Below are positions 7,129 to 15,803 of a stretch of 64,000 nucleotides of DNA, piece by piece. Origin of the DNA: Mycolicibacter sp. MU0102 (GTDB lineage Bacteria; Actinomycetota; Actinomycetes; Mycobacteriales; Mycobacteriaceae); contig NZ_OY726398.1 of NCBI RefSeq assembly GCF_963378105.1, positions 496,001-560,000 of the forward strand. Reading direction: 5' to 3'. The notes below the pieces were generated by a model, which was not told the DNA's origin, searched no databases, and saw only the letters and a program-made list of their open reading frames with translations. The stretch's first letter is position 1; each line of letters begins with the position of its first letter. Made by a program: the position numbers and the translations under genes.

Positions 7129-8586
7129 TCAACCCCCGAACAGCTCGAAAACCCCGAATCCCACCACCATGCCGGCCACGTTCGCGCAGGCGTTGACCGC
7201 GTCGTTGCCCATCCATCGCCAGCCTGTGGACGCCGTTGCCGGCACGCCGCAGTGCAGGCCGTCCTCTACGGTGGCGCCGCACGTGGCGCAATGGAAGCGG
7301 GCCTGCACGGTGGCCCCGATCAAGGTGTCGACCAGGGAGCCGACAACGCCGGCCGCTAGGCCCACCGGCACCATCGCGAGACCACCGAACAGGGCTCCGA
7401 AGGCGCCGACGGCCAGTGCCCCCAGCACCGTCGCGGCCGAACCCAGTGGGGAGACCGCCCCCGAGGTGCCCTTGGGCACCCGCGTCCAGGTGCGCAGCGA
7501 CAGCGGCTCTCGGGAGGAGAAGCGGCCGATCTCCGAGGCCCAGGAGTCGGCGATGCCGGCCGCGATCCCGCCGATCGACACGGCGTACCAGAGCGGGTCG
7601 CGGGTGAACGCATAGCCGATCACCGGAATCAGCACCGGCAGGCCGGCATTCACCGCCACCTGGCTCATGGCGCGCATGCCCCCAGTCCGGACGGGGCGGC
7701 GATAGGCGGTGAGCAGGCTGGTCAGCGAGAAGAACAACGCGGCTGGGATGATCCAGGCCCACCCGCCGAGGCCGACGGCCACTGCCGCGATCAGGCCACC
7801 GCTCAGTGCGCCGGGTAGATCCAACCACCGCATCCGCAGCATGAAAGGCACGATGGCGCAGCCGAATACCACTGCGGCCAGCCACCGTAGCGCGTCGTCG
7901 GTCGACAGCTCCCGCGCCACGTGCAGTAGCAGCGCAACCCACGGTGTGATCAGCAGGTTGTCCGCCGCGGGTAGCACCAGAAGTTCCACCGCGGCTGTGG
8001 TCATCGCAACGAACAGCGAAACCGACACCGCCATAAACATATTCAGTTCAAGGCCGACACGGCAGAACACCCACGACACCGCGAACGCGATGACCACGAA
8101 GGCCACCGACCCCTCCAGTGAGCGCACCCCGCCACCGGCTTCGACCCGGTGCCTGCCGTAGCGGTCCCCGATCAGTGCCGCACCGGCGTCGGCCAGCCCC
8201 AGCACCACCACACCTGCTGCGATGGCGACCCGATCCGGCCAGAACGCCAGCACCGCGACCAACGCCCCGGCGGCGAAACCCACCAGCCCGTAGTCGCGCG
8301 ACCGTGTCCCGTCGAAGACGCCGGGCACCGGGATCAGGCCGCGCTCCACGATGATCGTCAAGGCCACCGTCGCTGCCGCCAGTACGCCGGCCACCACCAC
8401 TCCGTGCGAGAGCTGGAAGGCCGCCAGGGCGGCGAACAACCCGCACAGCGCGTGGGGGATCTTGCGGGTGACCAAGGGGCTGGCCCCCCGTCGTGCCAGT
8501 GCGCGCCCGACCACGATCAGGACCGCTGCGATCAGCAGCACCCCGCCCCCGGCGACGGCCAGGTCGTGGCTAACGGTAGCGGTCAC
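7129..8586 (-). CDS. Two-domain membrane protein: phytol/dolichol-kinase-like N-half fused to DUF92 (VTE6-like) C-half
   Basis: A 485-residue polytopic protein. The N-terminal half carries marks of the CTP-dependent polyprenol kinase/CdsA-like family (VTE5, SEC59): RKIPH near residue 41, LADAGAALIGDRYG and RSLEGSVAF. The C-terminal half, from about residue 245, has the DUF92 pattern: GIADSWASEIGR, PKGTSGAVSPLGS, GSLVDTLIGATVQ, a CxxC...HCG pair and a terminal GNDAVNACANV. In plants and cyanobacteria DUF92 proteins (VTE6) phosphorylate phytyl phosphate and VTE5 phosphorylates phytol. A fusion could take a free isoprenol to the diphosphate. That function is inference. GTG start, 6 bp after the upstream gene's stop, so probably co-transcribed. 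I do not recall it at this place in M. tuberculosis. Confidence 0.75.
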   Translation of the reverse strand: MTATVSHDLAVAGGGVLLIAAVLIVVGRALARRGASPLVTRKIPHALCGLFAALAAFQLSHGVVVAGVLAAATVALTIIVERGLIPVPGVFDGTRSRDYGLVGFAAGALVAVLAFWPDRVAIAAGVVVLGLADAGAALIGDRYGRHRVEAGGGVRSLEGSVAFVVIAFAVSWVFCRVGLELNMFMAVSVSLFVAMTTAAVELLVLPAADNLLITPWVALLLHVARELSTDDALRWLAAVVFGCAIVPFMLRMRWLDLPGALSGGLIAAVAVGLGGWAWIIPAALFFSLTSLLTAYRRPVRTGGMRAMSQVAVNAGLPVLIPVIGYAFTRDPLWYAVSIGGIAAGIADSWASEIGRFSSREPLSLRTWTRVPKGTSGAVSPLGSAATVLGALAVGAFGALFGGLAMVPVGLAAGVVGSLVDTLIGATVQARFHCATCGATVEDGLHCGVPATASTGWRWMGNDAVNACANVAGMVVGFGVFELFGG

Positions 8587-8592
8587 GCAGGA

Positions 8593-9132
8593 CTACTCAT
8601 CGAAGTCCAGCGGAACCCGCAGTGCGCTCAAGGTGGCGGCCAGCGCATCGTATTGGCTGGCCAGCATGACGAATTCGATCAGCCGGGGACGATCCAGATG
8701 TTCGGCCAGCTGCGCCCAGGTGGCATCGGAGAGCGTGCGGGTCTGCACCAGTTCGTCGACCCCGGTCAGCAACACGCGCTGCCGGTCGGTGAGCCCGTCC
8801 GCGCTGGGCCCTTCGAAGATCCGTGCCTGGGTGGCGTCGTCGAGACCGACCGCCCGGCCCATCCGGCGATGGTGCTGCAGTTCGTATTGACTGTCGCGCA
8901 GGTGCCCCACCCGCAGGATCACCAACTCGGTGTCGCGGTTCGGCAGCTTGCCGCCGCGCATCAGCACCCCGCCGAACGGCAGCCAGGACCACATCAGCCG
9001 CCGGTGCTGGCCGAGGGTGGTGAACAGGTGCGCCCGGGGTACGCGTTGGCGCAGGGCGACGACTTTGCAGACCAGCCAGTTGGCGACACCGAGGTCGCGT
9101 AGGCCGGGGGAATCGGGGATACGAACAGTCAC
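8593..9132 (-). CDS. Carboxymuconolactone decarboxylase-like (AhpD-fold) protein
   Basis: A 179-residue helical protein with the CMD-type core: NRDTELVILRVGHLRDSQYELQHHRRMGRAVGL, then LTDRQRVLLTGVDEL and LIEFVMLASQYDALAATL. The AhpD CxxC is absent, so a peroxidase function is unlikely. The GTG start at 9132 overlaps the ramB stop by four bases (GTGA), which signals translational coupling to the regulator. Position and size match Rv0464c. The substrate is unknown. Confidence 0.8.
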   Translation of the reverse strand: MTVRIPDSPGLRDLGVANWLVCKVVALRQRVPRAHLFTTLGQHRRLMWSWLPFGGVLMRGGKLPNRDTELVILRVGHLRDSQYELQHHRRMGRAVGLDDATQARIFEGPSADGLTDRQRVLLTGVDELVQTRTLSDATWAQLAEHLDRPRLIEFVMLASQYDALAATLSALRVPLDFDE

Positions 9133-10556
9133 CGCTGTTGCTTTACCAGATACGGAGAGACAGTGCTGCGATGTTCGTTGAGATCCAGGTCACGGCCGAG
9201 CGCGGGGAAGGCCCGCTGTGGGCAGTTGTCGTGGTCACATACTCGGCAGCCCACCCCGATCGGGGTGGCTGGGACGTCGTGGCCTGCCGCCAGATCCAGG
9301 CCTTCGGAATAGACCAGCCGGTGGGCGTGGCGCAGTTCGCAACCGAGCCCGATCGCGAAGGTCTTGTCCGGCTGGCCCCAGCGGGAGGCCCGGCGTTCGA
9401 CGGTGCGCGCCACCCACATGTACTTGCGGCCGTCGGGCATCTCGGCGATCTGCACCAGGATCTTTCCCGGGTTGCCGAACGACTCGTAGACGTTCCACAG
9501 TGGGCAGGTACCGCCGCTGGAAGAGAAGTGAAAGCCGGTGGCTGACTGCCGTTTTGACATGTTGCCGGCCCGATCGACCCGGACGAAGGAGAACGGCACA
9601 CCCCGCATCGACGGCCGCTGCAGGGTGGACAGCCGGTGGGCGATGGTCTCGTAGCTGACCCGGTAGAAAGCCGACAACCGTTCGATGTCGTAGCGGAACG
9701 TCTCGGCACTGTCGTGGAACTGCCCGTACGGCAACACGATCGCCGCCGCGAAGTAGTTGGCCAGCCCGAGCCGGGCCAGCGTGCGGGAGTCCTTCGAGGT
9801 GAACTTCCCCTCTTCCACCATGGCCGAGATCTGATCGTCGAACTCCAGGTAGGCCAGTTCGGCGGCCATCTTGAACACGCGCTGCCCCCAGGACAGGTGG
9901 TTGGAGATGTCCAGGGTGCGAGTTTCCGCGTCGTAGCGGTGTAGCACCCTTTCGCCCAGATCAATGCGACGGTTGATGTGCACCCCGTGCACCTCGGTGA
10001 GCCGATTGGCCAGCTCGACGGCCAATTCGCCCTGGTGCCTGCGCATCCTGGTGGCCAGATCTTCTGCGGCGGTGTCCAATTCGTGCAGGTAGTTCTGGCG
10101 TTGATAGAAGTAGTCCCGGACTTCCTCGTGCGGCATGGTGATCGCGCCGGTGCCGCTGCCGTCGGAGAAGCGCTCCTCGGTGGCCGCGGCGAGTTGGGCT
10201 GTGGTGATGCGGTAGCGGCGGTGCAGGTTGACCATCGCGTGGGCCAATTTGGGGTGGGCACTGACCATTTCGGCCACCTCGGCCAGGTCCACGTCGATGT
10301 CGAGGTCGCGATCCATGGCGACCTCGCGCAGCTCGGCGACCAGCCGGGTGTCGTCCTGGGAAGCGAAGAAGCTGGCGTCCACACCGAAGACCTCGGCGAT
10401 TCGCAGCAGTACCGCGACGGTCAGCGGACGAACGTCATGCTCGATCTGGTTGAGGTAGCTCGGTGAGATCTCCAGCATCTGGGCCAGTGCAGCCTGGCTG
10501 AACCCGCGTTCGCTGCGCAGCTGGCGCACCCGGGCGCCGACATACGTCTTGGCCAC
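9129..10556 (-). CDS. ramB: Glyoxylate-cycle transcriptional regulator RamB (XRE N-terminal HTH, short-chain fatty acyl sensor family)
   Basis: A 475-residue regulator. Residues 5-65 form a Cro/XRE helix-turn-helix (YVGARVRQLRSERGFSQAALAQMLEISPSYLNQIE). A long IrrE-like middle region follows. The C-terminal domain has a Cys cluster (GTCPLWNVYE, GCELRHAHR, GCRVCDHDNCPQRAFPAL). It matches M. tuberculosis RamB (Rv0465c, 474 aa) almost throughout. RamB controls isocitrate lyase according to carbon source. The frame is open much further upstream, but the GTG at 10556 (VAKTYVG) is the family start and keeps an 84-bp divergent promoter region. A candidate RamB site lies in front of icl. Confidence 0.95.
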   Translation of the reverse strand: MAKTYVGARVRQLRSERGFSQAALAQMLEISPSYLNQIEHDVRPLTVAVLLRIAEVFGVDASFFASQDDTRLVAELREVAMDRDLDIDVDLAEVAEMVSAHPKLAHAMVNLHRRYRITTAQLAAATEERFSDGSGTGAITMPHEEVRDYFYQRQNYLHELDTAAEDLATRMRRHQGELAVELANRLTEVHGVHINRRIDLGERVLHRYDAETRTLDISNHLSWGQRVFKMAAELAYLEFDDQISAMVEEGKFTSKDSRTLARLGLANYFAAAIVLPYGQFHDSAETFRYDIERLSAFYRVSYETIAHRLSTLQRPSMRGVPFSFVRVDRAGNMSKRQSATGFHFSSSGGTCPLWNVYESFGNPGKILVQIAEMPDGRKYMWVARTVERRASRWGQPDKTFAIGLGCELRHAHRLVYSEGLDLAAGHDVPATPIGVGCRVCDHDNCPQRAFPALGRDLDLNEHRSTVSPYLVKQQR

Positions 10557-10640
10557 CCCATCGAGCCTACCTGCTGCGAAGGCCGCATTCGCATTGTTGG
10601 CATGGCATGATCCGCTCAGGGAGAGACCACGGGAGCACCG

Positions 10641-11456
10641 ATGCACCAGACACAGGAGCCGACCGGCCTGGCCAAGGCTTTGATGCCAGTGCCGGACCCA
10701 CATCCCGACGTGTTCGATCGGCAGTGGCCGCTGCGGGTCGCCGACATCGACCGCCTGGGCCGCCTGCGGATGGATGCGGCCGCCCGCCACATCCAGGACA
10801 TCGGCCAGGATCAGTTGCGCGAAGGCGGATATCAGGAGACCCACCCGCTGTGGATCGTCCGGCGCACCATGATGGACCTGATCCGTCCGATCGAGTTCCA
10901 GGACATGCTGCGGATACGGCGTTGGTGTTCGGGCACCTCCAACCGCTGGTGTGAGATGCGGGTTCGCATCGATGGCCGCAAGGGCGGGCTGGTCGAATCC
11001 GAAGCGTTCTGGATCAACATCAACCGCGAGACGCAGGGACCGGCGCGGATCTCCGAGGACTTCCTGGCCAGGCTCAAGCGCACCACCACCGTCGACCGGC
11101 TGCGCTGGAAGGCCTACCTGAAGGCCGGTGGTCGTGAGGACTCGGACGAGATCCACGAATACCCGATTCGGTTCACCGACATCGACCTGTTCGACCACAT
11201 GAACAACTCGGTGTACTGGAGCGTGGTCGAGGACTACCTGTCGGGTTACCCCGAGCTGCTCGACGCGCCGCTGCGGGTCACGCTGGAACACGATGCGGCG
11301 GTCGCACTGGGCGACAAACTAGAGATCGTCTCCCACGTCCACCCGGCTGGATCGACTGATCAGTTCGGGCCTGGACTGGTCGATCGCACTGTTAGAACGC
11401 TCACATACCTGGTGGGTGAAGAGGTCAAAGCCCTCGCCGCAATCTTCCCGCTGTAA
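10641..11456 (+). CDS. Acyl-ACP thioesterase-family protein (double hotdog)
   Basis: A 271-residue protein with two hotdog halves. The first contains RVADIDRLGRLRMDAAARHIQDIGQDQL and WIVRRTMMDLIRPIEF. The second contains YPIRFTDIDLFDHMNNSVYWSVVEDYL, the Asp/His/Asn-bearing motif typical of acyl-ACP thioesterases. It would hydrolyse fatty acyl-ACP or a related thioester in the cytoplasm. It matches Rv0466. It diverges from ramB, is followed by icl, and starts at an ATG with a GGGAG-type site. A role in releasing acids for beta-oxidation next to icl and fadB2 is plausible but inferred. Confidence 0.85.
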   Translation: MHQTQEPTGLAKALMPVPDPHPDVFDRQWPLRVADIDRLGRLRMDAAARHIQDIGQDQLREGGYQETHPLWIVRRTMMDLIRPIEFQDMLRIRRWCSGTSNRWCEMRVRIDGRKGGLVESEAFWININRETQGPARISEDFLARLKRTTTVDRLRWKAYLKAGGREDSDEIHEYPIRFTDIDLFDHMNNSVYWSVVEDYLSGYPELLDAPLRVTLEHDAAVALGDKLEIVSHVHPAGSTDQFGPGLVDRTVRTLTYLVGEEVKALAAIFPL

Positions 11457-11467
11457 CACGTTCTAGT

Positions 11468-11483
11468 CAGTACGGGCGTACTG
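11468..11483. promoter_or_regulatory. 7-bp perfect inverted repeat between the thioesterase gene and icl
   Basis: CAGTACG, two bases, then CGTACTG, starting 12 bp after the thioesterase stop. It could be a weak terminator for that gene or an operator in the 300-bp icl upstream region. No T-run follows. Confidence 0.4.
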
Positions 11484-11569
11484 CTAAAACGTGCGCTGAC
11501 CAGTGTGGATATGTTACCGGCCGGTAGCTTTTGGGCTGATTTCGCGACGGGGTTTCCCTATGGTTCTTC

Positions 11570-11583
11570 GCAAACTTTGCAAT
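11570..11583. promoter_or_regulatory. RamB-type binding site in the icl upstream region
   Basis: GCAAACTTTGCAAT on the plus strand. On the minus strand the overlapping AAAGTTTGCGAA differs by one base from AAAGTTTGCAAA, the motif known for RamB in Corynebacterium and M. tuberculosis. It lies about 175 bp upstream of the icl start codon, and the regulator gene is 1 kb away. Binding is inferred from motif and context. Confidence 0.65.
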
Positions 11584-11756
11584 TTGTTCGCGATGCATGG
11601 CTGAACTTGGCAATGGAAACGGCTGGACCTGGGGAGATGTCCTGTGCCAAGGTCGCATTAACACACCAGTGAATCGATCGGGGTGTTAGCAAAGCCGGGA
11701 AGCAATTCTCGGGTCCGGCGACCCCGGCCGATCGAGAACGCAAAGGAGCGCATCCT

Positions 11757-13043
11757 ATGTCGACCGTTGGCACGCCGAAGAGCCCCGAGCAGATCCAGCA
11801 CGACTGGGACCACAACCCGCGTTGGAAGGGTGTCACCCGCACCTACTCCGCAGCGGATGTTGTCGCGCTCCAGGGCCACGTCGTCGAAGAGCACACCCTG
11901 GCCCGTCGTGGCGCCGAGGTGCTCTGGGAGCAGCTGCACGACCTGGACTACATCAACGCCCTGGGCGCGCTGACCGGCAACATGGCCGTCCAGCAGGTCC
12001 GGGCCGGCCTGAAGGCCATCTACCTGTCCGGTTGGCAGGTCGCCGGTGACGCCAACCTGTCCGGCCACACCTACCCCGACCAGAGCCTCTACCCGGCCAA
12101 CTCGGTGCCGCAGGTGGTGCGCCGGATCAACAACGCACTGCTGCGTGCCGACGAGATCGCCAAGGTCGAGGGCGACACCTCGGTGGACAACTGGCTGGCC
12201 CCGATCGTGGCCGACGGCGAGGCCGGCTTCGGTGGCGCGCTCAACGTGTACGAGCTGCAGAAGGCGATGATCGCCGCCGGTGTCGCGGGTTCGCACTGGG
12301 AGGACCAGCTGGCTTCGGAGAAGAAGTGCGGCCACCTGGGCGGCAAGGTGCTGATCCCCACCCAGCAGCACATCCGCACCCTGACCTCGGCCCGTCTGGC
12401 CGCTGACGTCGCCGACGTGCCGACCGTGGTGATCGCCCGGACCGACGCCGAGGCCGCCACCCTGATCACCTCCGATGTCGACGAGCGCGACCAGCCGTTC
12501 ATCACCGGTGAGCGGACCGCGGAGGGCTTCTACTACACCAAGAACGGTCTGGAGCCGTGCATCGCGCGGGCCAAGGCCTACGCGCCGTACGCCGACCTGA
12601 TCTGGATGGAGACCGGTACCCCGGACCTGGAGCTGGCCAAGAAGTTCGCCGAGGGCGTCAAGTCGGAGTTCCCGGACCAGATGCTGGCCTACAACTGCTC
12701 GCCGTCGTTCAACTGGAAGCAGCACCTGGACGACGCGACCATCGCGAAGTTCCAGAACGAGCTGGGTGCCATGGGCTTCAAGTTCCAGTTCATCACCCTG
12801 GCCGGCTTCCACGCCCTGAACTACTCGATGTTCGATCTGGCCCACGGCTACGCCCGCAAGCAGATGAGCGCCTACGTCGAGCTGCAGGAGCGCGAGTTCG
12901 CCGCCGAGGAGCGGGGCTACACCGCCACCAAGCACCAGCGCGAGGTCGGTGCCGGCTACTTCGACCGGATCGCCACCACCGTCGACCCGACCTCGTCGAC
13001 CACGGCGCTGGCCGGCTCGACCGAAGAGGGCCAGTTCCACTAG
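11757..13043 (+). CDS. icl: Isocitrate lyase
   Basis: A 428-residue enzyme, the same length as M. tuberculosis Icl1. It cleaves isocitrate to glyoxylate and succinate, the first step of the glyoxylate shunt used during growth on fatty acids. The family's 2-methylisocitrate lyase activity may also be present. The catalytic loop KKCGH has its Cys at residue 191, and VIARTDAEAATL and WMETGTPDLELAKKFAEGV are further conserved segments. ATG start with AAGGAG. A RamB-type site lies upstream and a strong hairpin downstream, so it is probably transcribed alone. Confidence 0.97.
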   Translation: MSTVGTPKSPEQIQHDWDHNPRWKGVTRTYSAADVVALQGHVVEEHTLARRGAEVLWEQLHDLDYINALGALTGNMAVQQVRAGLKAIYLSGWQVAGDANLSGHTYPDQSLYPANSVPQVVRRINNALLRADEIAKVEGDTSVDNWLAPIVADGEAGFGGALNVYELQKAMIAAGVAGSHWEDQLASEKKCGHLGGKVLIPTQQHIRTLTSARLAADVADVPTVVIARTDAEAATLITSDVDERDQPFITGERTAEGFYYTKNGLEPCIARAKAYAPYADLIWMETGTPDLELAKKFAEGVKSEFPDQMLAYNCSPSFNWKQHLDDATIAKFQNELGAMGFKFQFITLAGFHALNYSMFDLAHGYARKQMSAYVELQEREFAAEERGYTATKHQREVGAGYFDRIATTVDPTSSTTALAGSTEEGQFH

Positions 13044-13105
13044 GCCGCAAGGGAAGAGATTTCCCGGGGTGGAAGTCGGATTGCACCGCGGGGGAGTTGA
13101 CAGCG

Positions 13106-13138
13106 CAGGCCCCGCCCAGCCAGCCTGGGCGGGGCCTG
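13106..13138 (+). terminator. Strong GC-rich hairpin between icl and fadB2
   Basis: CAGGCCCCGCCCAG at 13106-13119 pairs perfectly with CTGGGCGGGGCCTG at 13125-13138 around five bases, followed by TT. A 14-bp GC-rich stem 62 bp after the icl stop is a convincing intrinsic terminator or attenuator despite the short T-tract. Confidence 0.8.
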
Positions 13139-13165
13139 TTGCTGCCGTTGACTGAAAGGGAGACC

Positions 13166-14020
13166 GTGTCGATCCAACGAGTAGGTGTTATCGGGGCCGG
13201 GCAGATGGGCGCCGGAATCGCCGAGGTGTCGGCGCGTGCCGGCGTCGAGGTGAAGATCTTCGAGACCACCGACGCGCTGGTCACGGCGGGTCGCAACCGG
13301 ATCGTCAAGTCGCTCGAGCGCGGTGTGAGCGCCGGCAAGATCACCGAGCGCGAGCGCGACGACGCCGTCGGCAACCTGACTTTCACCACCGACCTCGGCG
13401 AGCTGGCGGACCGCCAGCTGGTCATCGAGGCCGTCATCGAAGACGACACCGTCAAGGCGAAGATCTTCGCCGAGCTGGACCGGGTGATCACCGACCCGGA
13501 CGCCGTGCTCGCATCAAACACTTCGTCTATCCCGATCATGAAGATCGCCGCTGCCACGCAGAACCCGCAGCGGGTTTTGGGTCTGCACTTCTTCAACCCG
13601 GTACCGGTGCTGCCGCTGGTCGAGCTGGTCAGCACGCTGGTCACCGACCCCGCCGCCGCCGACCGCACCGAGCAGTTCGCCAGCGCGGTGCTGGGCAAGC
13701 AGGTGGTGCGCTGCTCGGACCGCTCCGGCTTCGTGGTGAACGCCCTGCTGGTGCCCTACCTGCTGTCGGCGGTTCGCATGCTCGAGTCCGGGTTTGCCAC
13801 CGTCGAGGACATCGACAAGGCGATCGTCGCCGGCCTGTCGCACCCGATGGGCCCGCTGCGGCTGTCCGACCTGGTCGGCCTGGACACGCTGAAGCTGATC
13901 GCGGACAAGATGTACGAGGAATTCAAGGAGCCGCTCTACGCCGCGCCGCCGCTGCTACTGCGCATGGTCGAGGCCGGCCAGTTGGGCAAGAAGTCCGGTC
14001 GGGGCTTCTACACCTACTGA
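13166..14020 (+). CDS. fadB2: 3-hydroxybutyryl-CoA / 3-hydroxyacyl-CoA dehydrogenase
   Basis: A 284-residue NAD-dependent dehydrogenase. It starts at GTG 13166 after AAAGGGAG and opens with the Rossmann motif RVGVIGAGQMGAGIAEVSARAG. ASNTSSIPI, the catalytic GLHFFNPVPVLPLVEL (His-Phe-Phe-Asn-Pro), and the C-terminal helical domain SGFVVNALLVPYL and GFATVEDIDKAI...HPMGPL follow, ending GRGFYTY. It matches FadB2 (Rv0468) and oxidises 3-hydroxyacyl-CoA in short-chain fatty-acid metabolism, consistent with icl beside it. In M. tuberculosis umaA and pcaA follow. Here a convergent secreted-protein gene follows after 4 bp. Confidence 0.95.
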   Translation: MSIQRVGVIGAGQMGAGIAEVSARAGVEVKIFETTDALVTAGRNRIVKSLERGVSAGKITERERDDAVGNLTFTTDLGELADRQLVIEAVIEDDTVKAKIFAELDRVITDPDAVLASNTSSIPIMKIAAATQNPQRVLGLHFFNPVPVLPLVELVSTLVTDPAAADRTEQFASAVLGKQVVRCSDRSGFVVNALLVPYLLSAVRMLESGFATVEDIDKAIVAGLSHPMGPLRLSDLVGLDTLKLIADKMYEEFKEPLYAAPPLLLRMVEAGQLGKKSGRGFYTY

Positions 14021-14024
14021 TCCG

Positions 14025-14480
14025 CTAGTGCGTGGGGCTCACGCCGAACGCGAACCAGCACGGTTTGCCTTCCATGGGTGAGTCGAACGGCGACGCAGTG
14101 CGGGTCAAGCCGCTCGGCGGTATCAGGGTCGGAACCCCGTTGAAGATGATGCAGGCGGAGTTGGTGATGAGGTCCTGTGGGGGCCGGTCACCGGGCGAGT
14201 TGGTTTGGCCGTTCTGACCGTTCTGGCCGGCAGCGCGGGCTGCCTGGTCGGCGGCGTTCTGGGCCTCACCGATGGCTCGATTGGCGATACCGGCGCCGCA
14301 TGCCTGCGGGTCCTGCATTTGCTGGCCCTGGTCGCCGCTTGCGCAGGCGTCCTGCCCTTGCCCGCCCGGCTGCTCGGGGTCGTCCGCGTAGGCCGGTGCG
14401 GGACAGCTGAGGAATGCTCCGGCAGCGATCAGTGCCGCCAGGACCGTCTTGGCGGGCAGCCTGTAGTCCTTCGTCGACAT
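14025..14480 (-). CDS. Small secreted protein, Gln/Asn-rich, unknown function
   Basis: A 151-residue protein with a signal peptide (basic start, VLAALIAAGAFLSCPAPAYA) and likely cleavage after AYA. The mature part is acidic to neutral, rich in Gln, Gly, Asp and Asn (QGQQMQDPQACGAG, QNGQNGQTNSPG), with four Cys, and ends CWFAFGVSPTH. ATG at 14480 after AAAGGCGAC. I do not recognise a domain. It is tail-to-tail with fadB2. Confidence 0.75.
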   Translation of the reverse strand: MSTKDYRLPAKTVLAALIAAGAFLSCPAPAYADDPEQPGGQGQDACASGDQGQQMQDPQACGAGIANRAIGEAQNAADQAARAAGQNGQNGQTNSPGDRPPQDLITNSACIIFNGVPTLIPPSGLTRTASPFDSPMEGKPCWFAFGVSPTH

Positions 14481-14544
14481 CGTTCAGTCGCCTTTCATGC
14501 TTAGCGGATCTACTCCGCGTCGCTATTTGCGTCGAGAGTGGAAA

Positions 14545-14880
14545 TCAGCCGACCTTGGCAAGCTGAAAAGAATTGCCGTTGGCAGATCCGCTCAGAGTGT
14601 TGTTGTCGATCACCACCTGATCGCCGCCGTCCACACCCGGAGCGATCCAGGAGTCGCCTTGTAGATGAAGCTCCGTAGCCCCGTATGGGCCAACGATCTG
14701 GCCCACCTTGCAGCCGGCACCACATGAGCTGACATTGAGAATGCTCGGCTGTTGCGCCGGGTTTCTCAAATAGGTCAGCTCGTAGCTGCCGTCGACAAGC
14801 TCGGCCGACGCCGGAGCCGCCAGCCCTAATGTCCCTGCAACGGCTATCGCTGCCAGAGTCAGAATTCGTGTCATCTGCAT
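14545..14880 (-). CDS. Small secreted protein, unknown function
   Basis: A 111-residue protein starting MQMTRILTLAAIAVAGTLGLAAPASA, a clear Sec signal peptide with an ASA cleavage site. The mature region LVDGSYELTYLRNPAQQPSILNVSSCGAGCKVGQIVGPYG... looks like a small beta-rich domain with one Cys pair. The ATG at 14880 is preferred over the one two codons later because GGAGGG is eight bases upstream of it. It is in the same direction as the preceding secreted protein, 64 bp away. Not assigned to a family. Confidence 0.75.
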   Translation of the reverse strand: MQMTRILTLAAIAVAGTLGLAAPASAELVDGSYELTYLRNPAQQPSILNVSSCGAGCKVGQIVGPYGATELHLQGDSWIAPGVDGGDQVVIDNNTLSGSANGNSFQLAKVG

Positions 14881-15001
14881 GTCAGTTGCCCTCCCACCGG
14901 ACGGCGATCCGCGTCGCCCCACCCCCTGCGACGGTAGGAGATTGCGCCGCCCAAGAGATACAGGGATTTCCCTGGTAATTGGCGGTGCCTCGTTGGGCAG
15001 A

Positions 15002-15724
15002 TCAGCGCGCAGATTGCGCGCGGGACGCCCGTCGCCACGGCAGCACCGGCGACGGATGCGGGCCCGCATTGAACTTCTCCAGCGATCCACCCACCTCGAC
15101 GATGCCGCACAGTGCATTCCAGCTCAGCATCGTCAGGTAGTCGATCAGGTCGTCGGCGCTCATTCGGGGATCCAGCAGCCACGAGTGGGTGGCCAACTGC
15201 ACCCCGCCGACGATCATGTAGGCCCACGGATCCACGCCGTGGGTGTCCATGCCGACCGATTTCATCCGGCGGCGCAGCATCACCGCGAGCATCCGCGCGA
15301 TGATGCGCTCGGAGTCGGCGATCACCTTGCTCTTGCTGGCCGAGCTGTTGGCCATCACGAACCGGTAGGGCTCGGGCTCGTTGGCCACGGTCTGCACGTA
15401 CACCCGGATGATCTCGCGAACCAGGTCGAACCCGTCCAGGTTCGCCGACAGCGCCGCCGCCATATTGGGGATCAGCGTGGTCTGCGCGAAGCGCATCATC
15501 ACCGAGGTGGTGAGGTCGTTTTTGTCGACGAAATACCGGTACAGGACCGTCTTGGACACGCCGATCTCTGCGGCGATCTCGTCCATGCTGACATAGCGGC
15601 CGCGGCGCCGGATCGCCTCGATCGTTCCGTCGATGAGGTCGTTTCGGCGGTCGACCTTGTGCTGGTGCCAACGCCGTTTGCGACCGTCGGTCTTGGCGGT
15701 GCTGGCCTTGAGCTGTTCTGCCAC
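15002..15724 (-). CDS. TetR-family transcriptional regulator (Rv0472c-like)
   Basis: A 240-residue regulator. The basic N-terminal segment GRKRRWHQHKVDRRNDLIDGTIEAIRRRG leads into the TetR helix-turn-helix (VSMDEIAAEIGVSKTVLYRYFVDKNDLTTSVMMRF). A helical ligand-binding domain follows to about residue 225. The GTG at 15724 (VAEQLKAS) is chosen as the family-like start; the frame stays open upstream through intergenic repeats. It faces away from the DUF445 gene. The shared 260-bp intergenic region contains the 57-bp repeats, so its operator may lie among them. Ligand unknown. Confidence 0.88.
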   Translation of the reverse strand: MAEQLKASTAKTDGRKRRWHQHKVDRRNDLIDGTIEAIRRRGRYVSMDEIAAEIGVSKTVLYRYFVDKNDLTTSVMMRFAQTTLIPNMAAALSANLDGFDLVREIIRVYVQTVANEPEPYRFVMANSSASKSKVIADSERIIARMLAVMLRRRMKSVGMDTHGVDPWAYMIVGGVQLATHSWLLDPRMSADDLIDYLTMLSWNALCGIVEVGGSLEKFNAGPHPSPVLPWRRASRAQSAR

Positions 15725-15803
15725 TATCGCGGATTCCCATTCCCTAGACGCAATAGATAATACGGGCTTGTCCAGCAAACTTTGTGGACCGGTAACAGTT
15801 ACC

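Noticed and set aside
9129..11291. Extending ramB upstream to 11291 (720 residues)
   Set aside because: The extra N-terminal part is antisense to the thioesterase gene. The conserved RamB start is at 10556.
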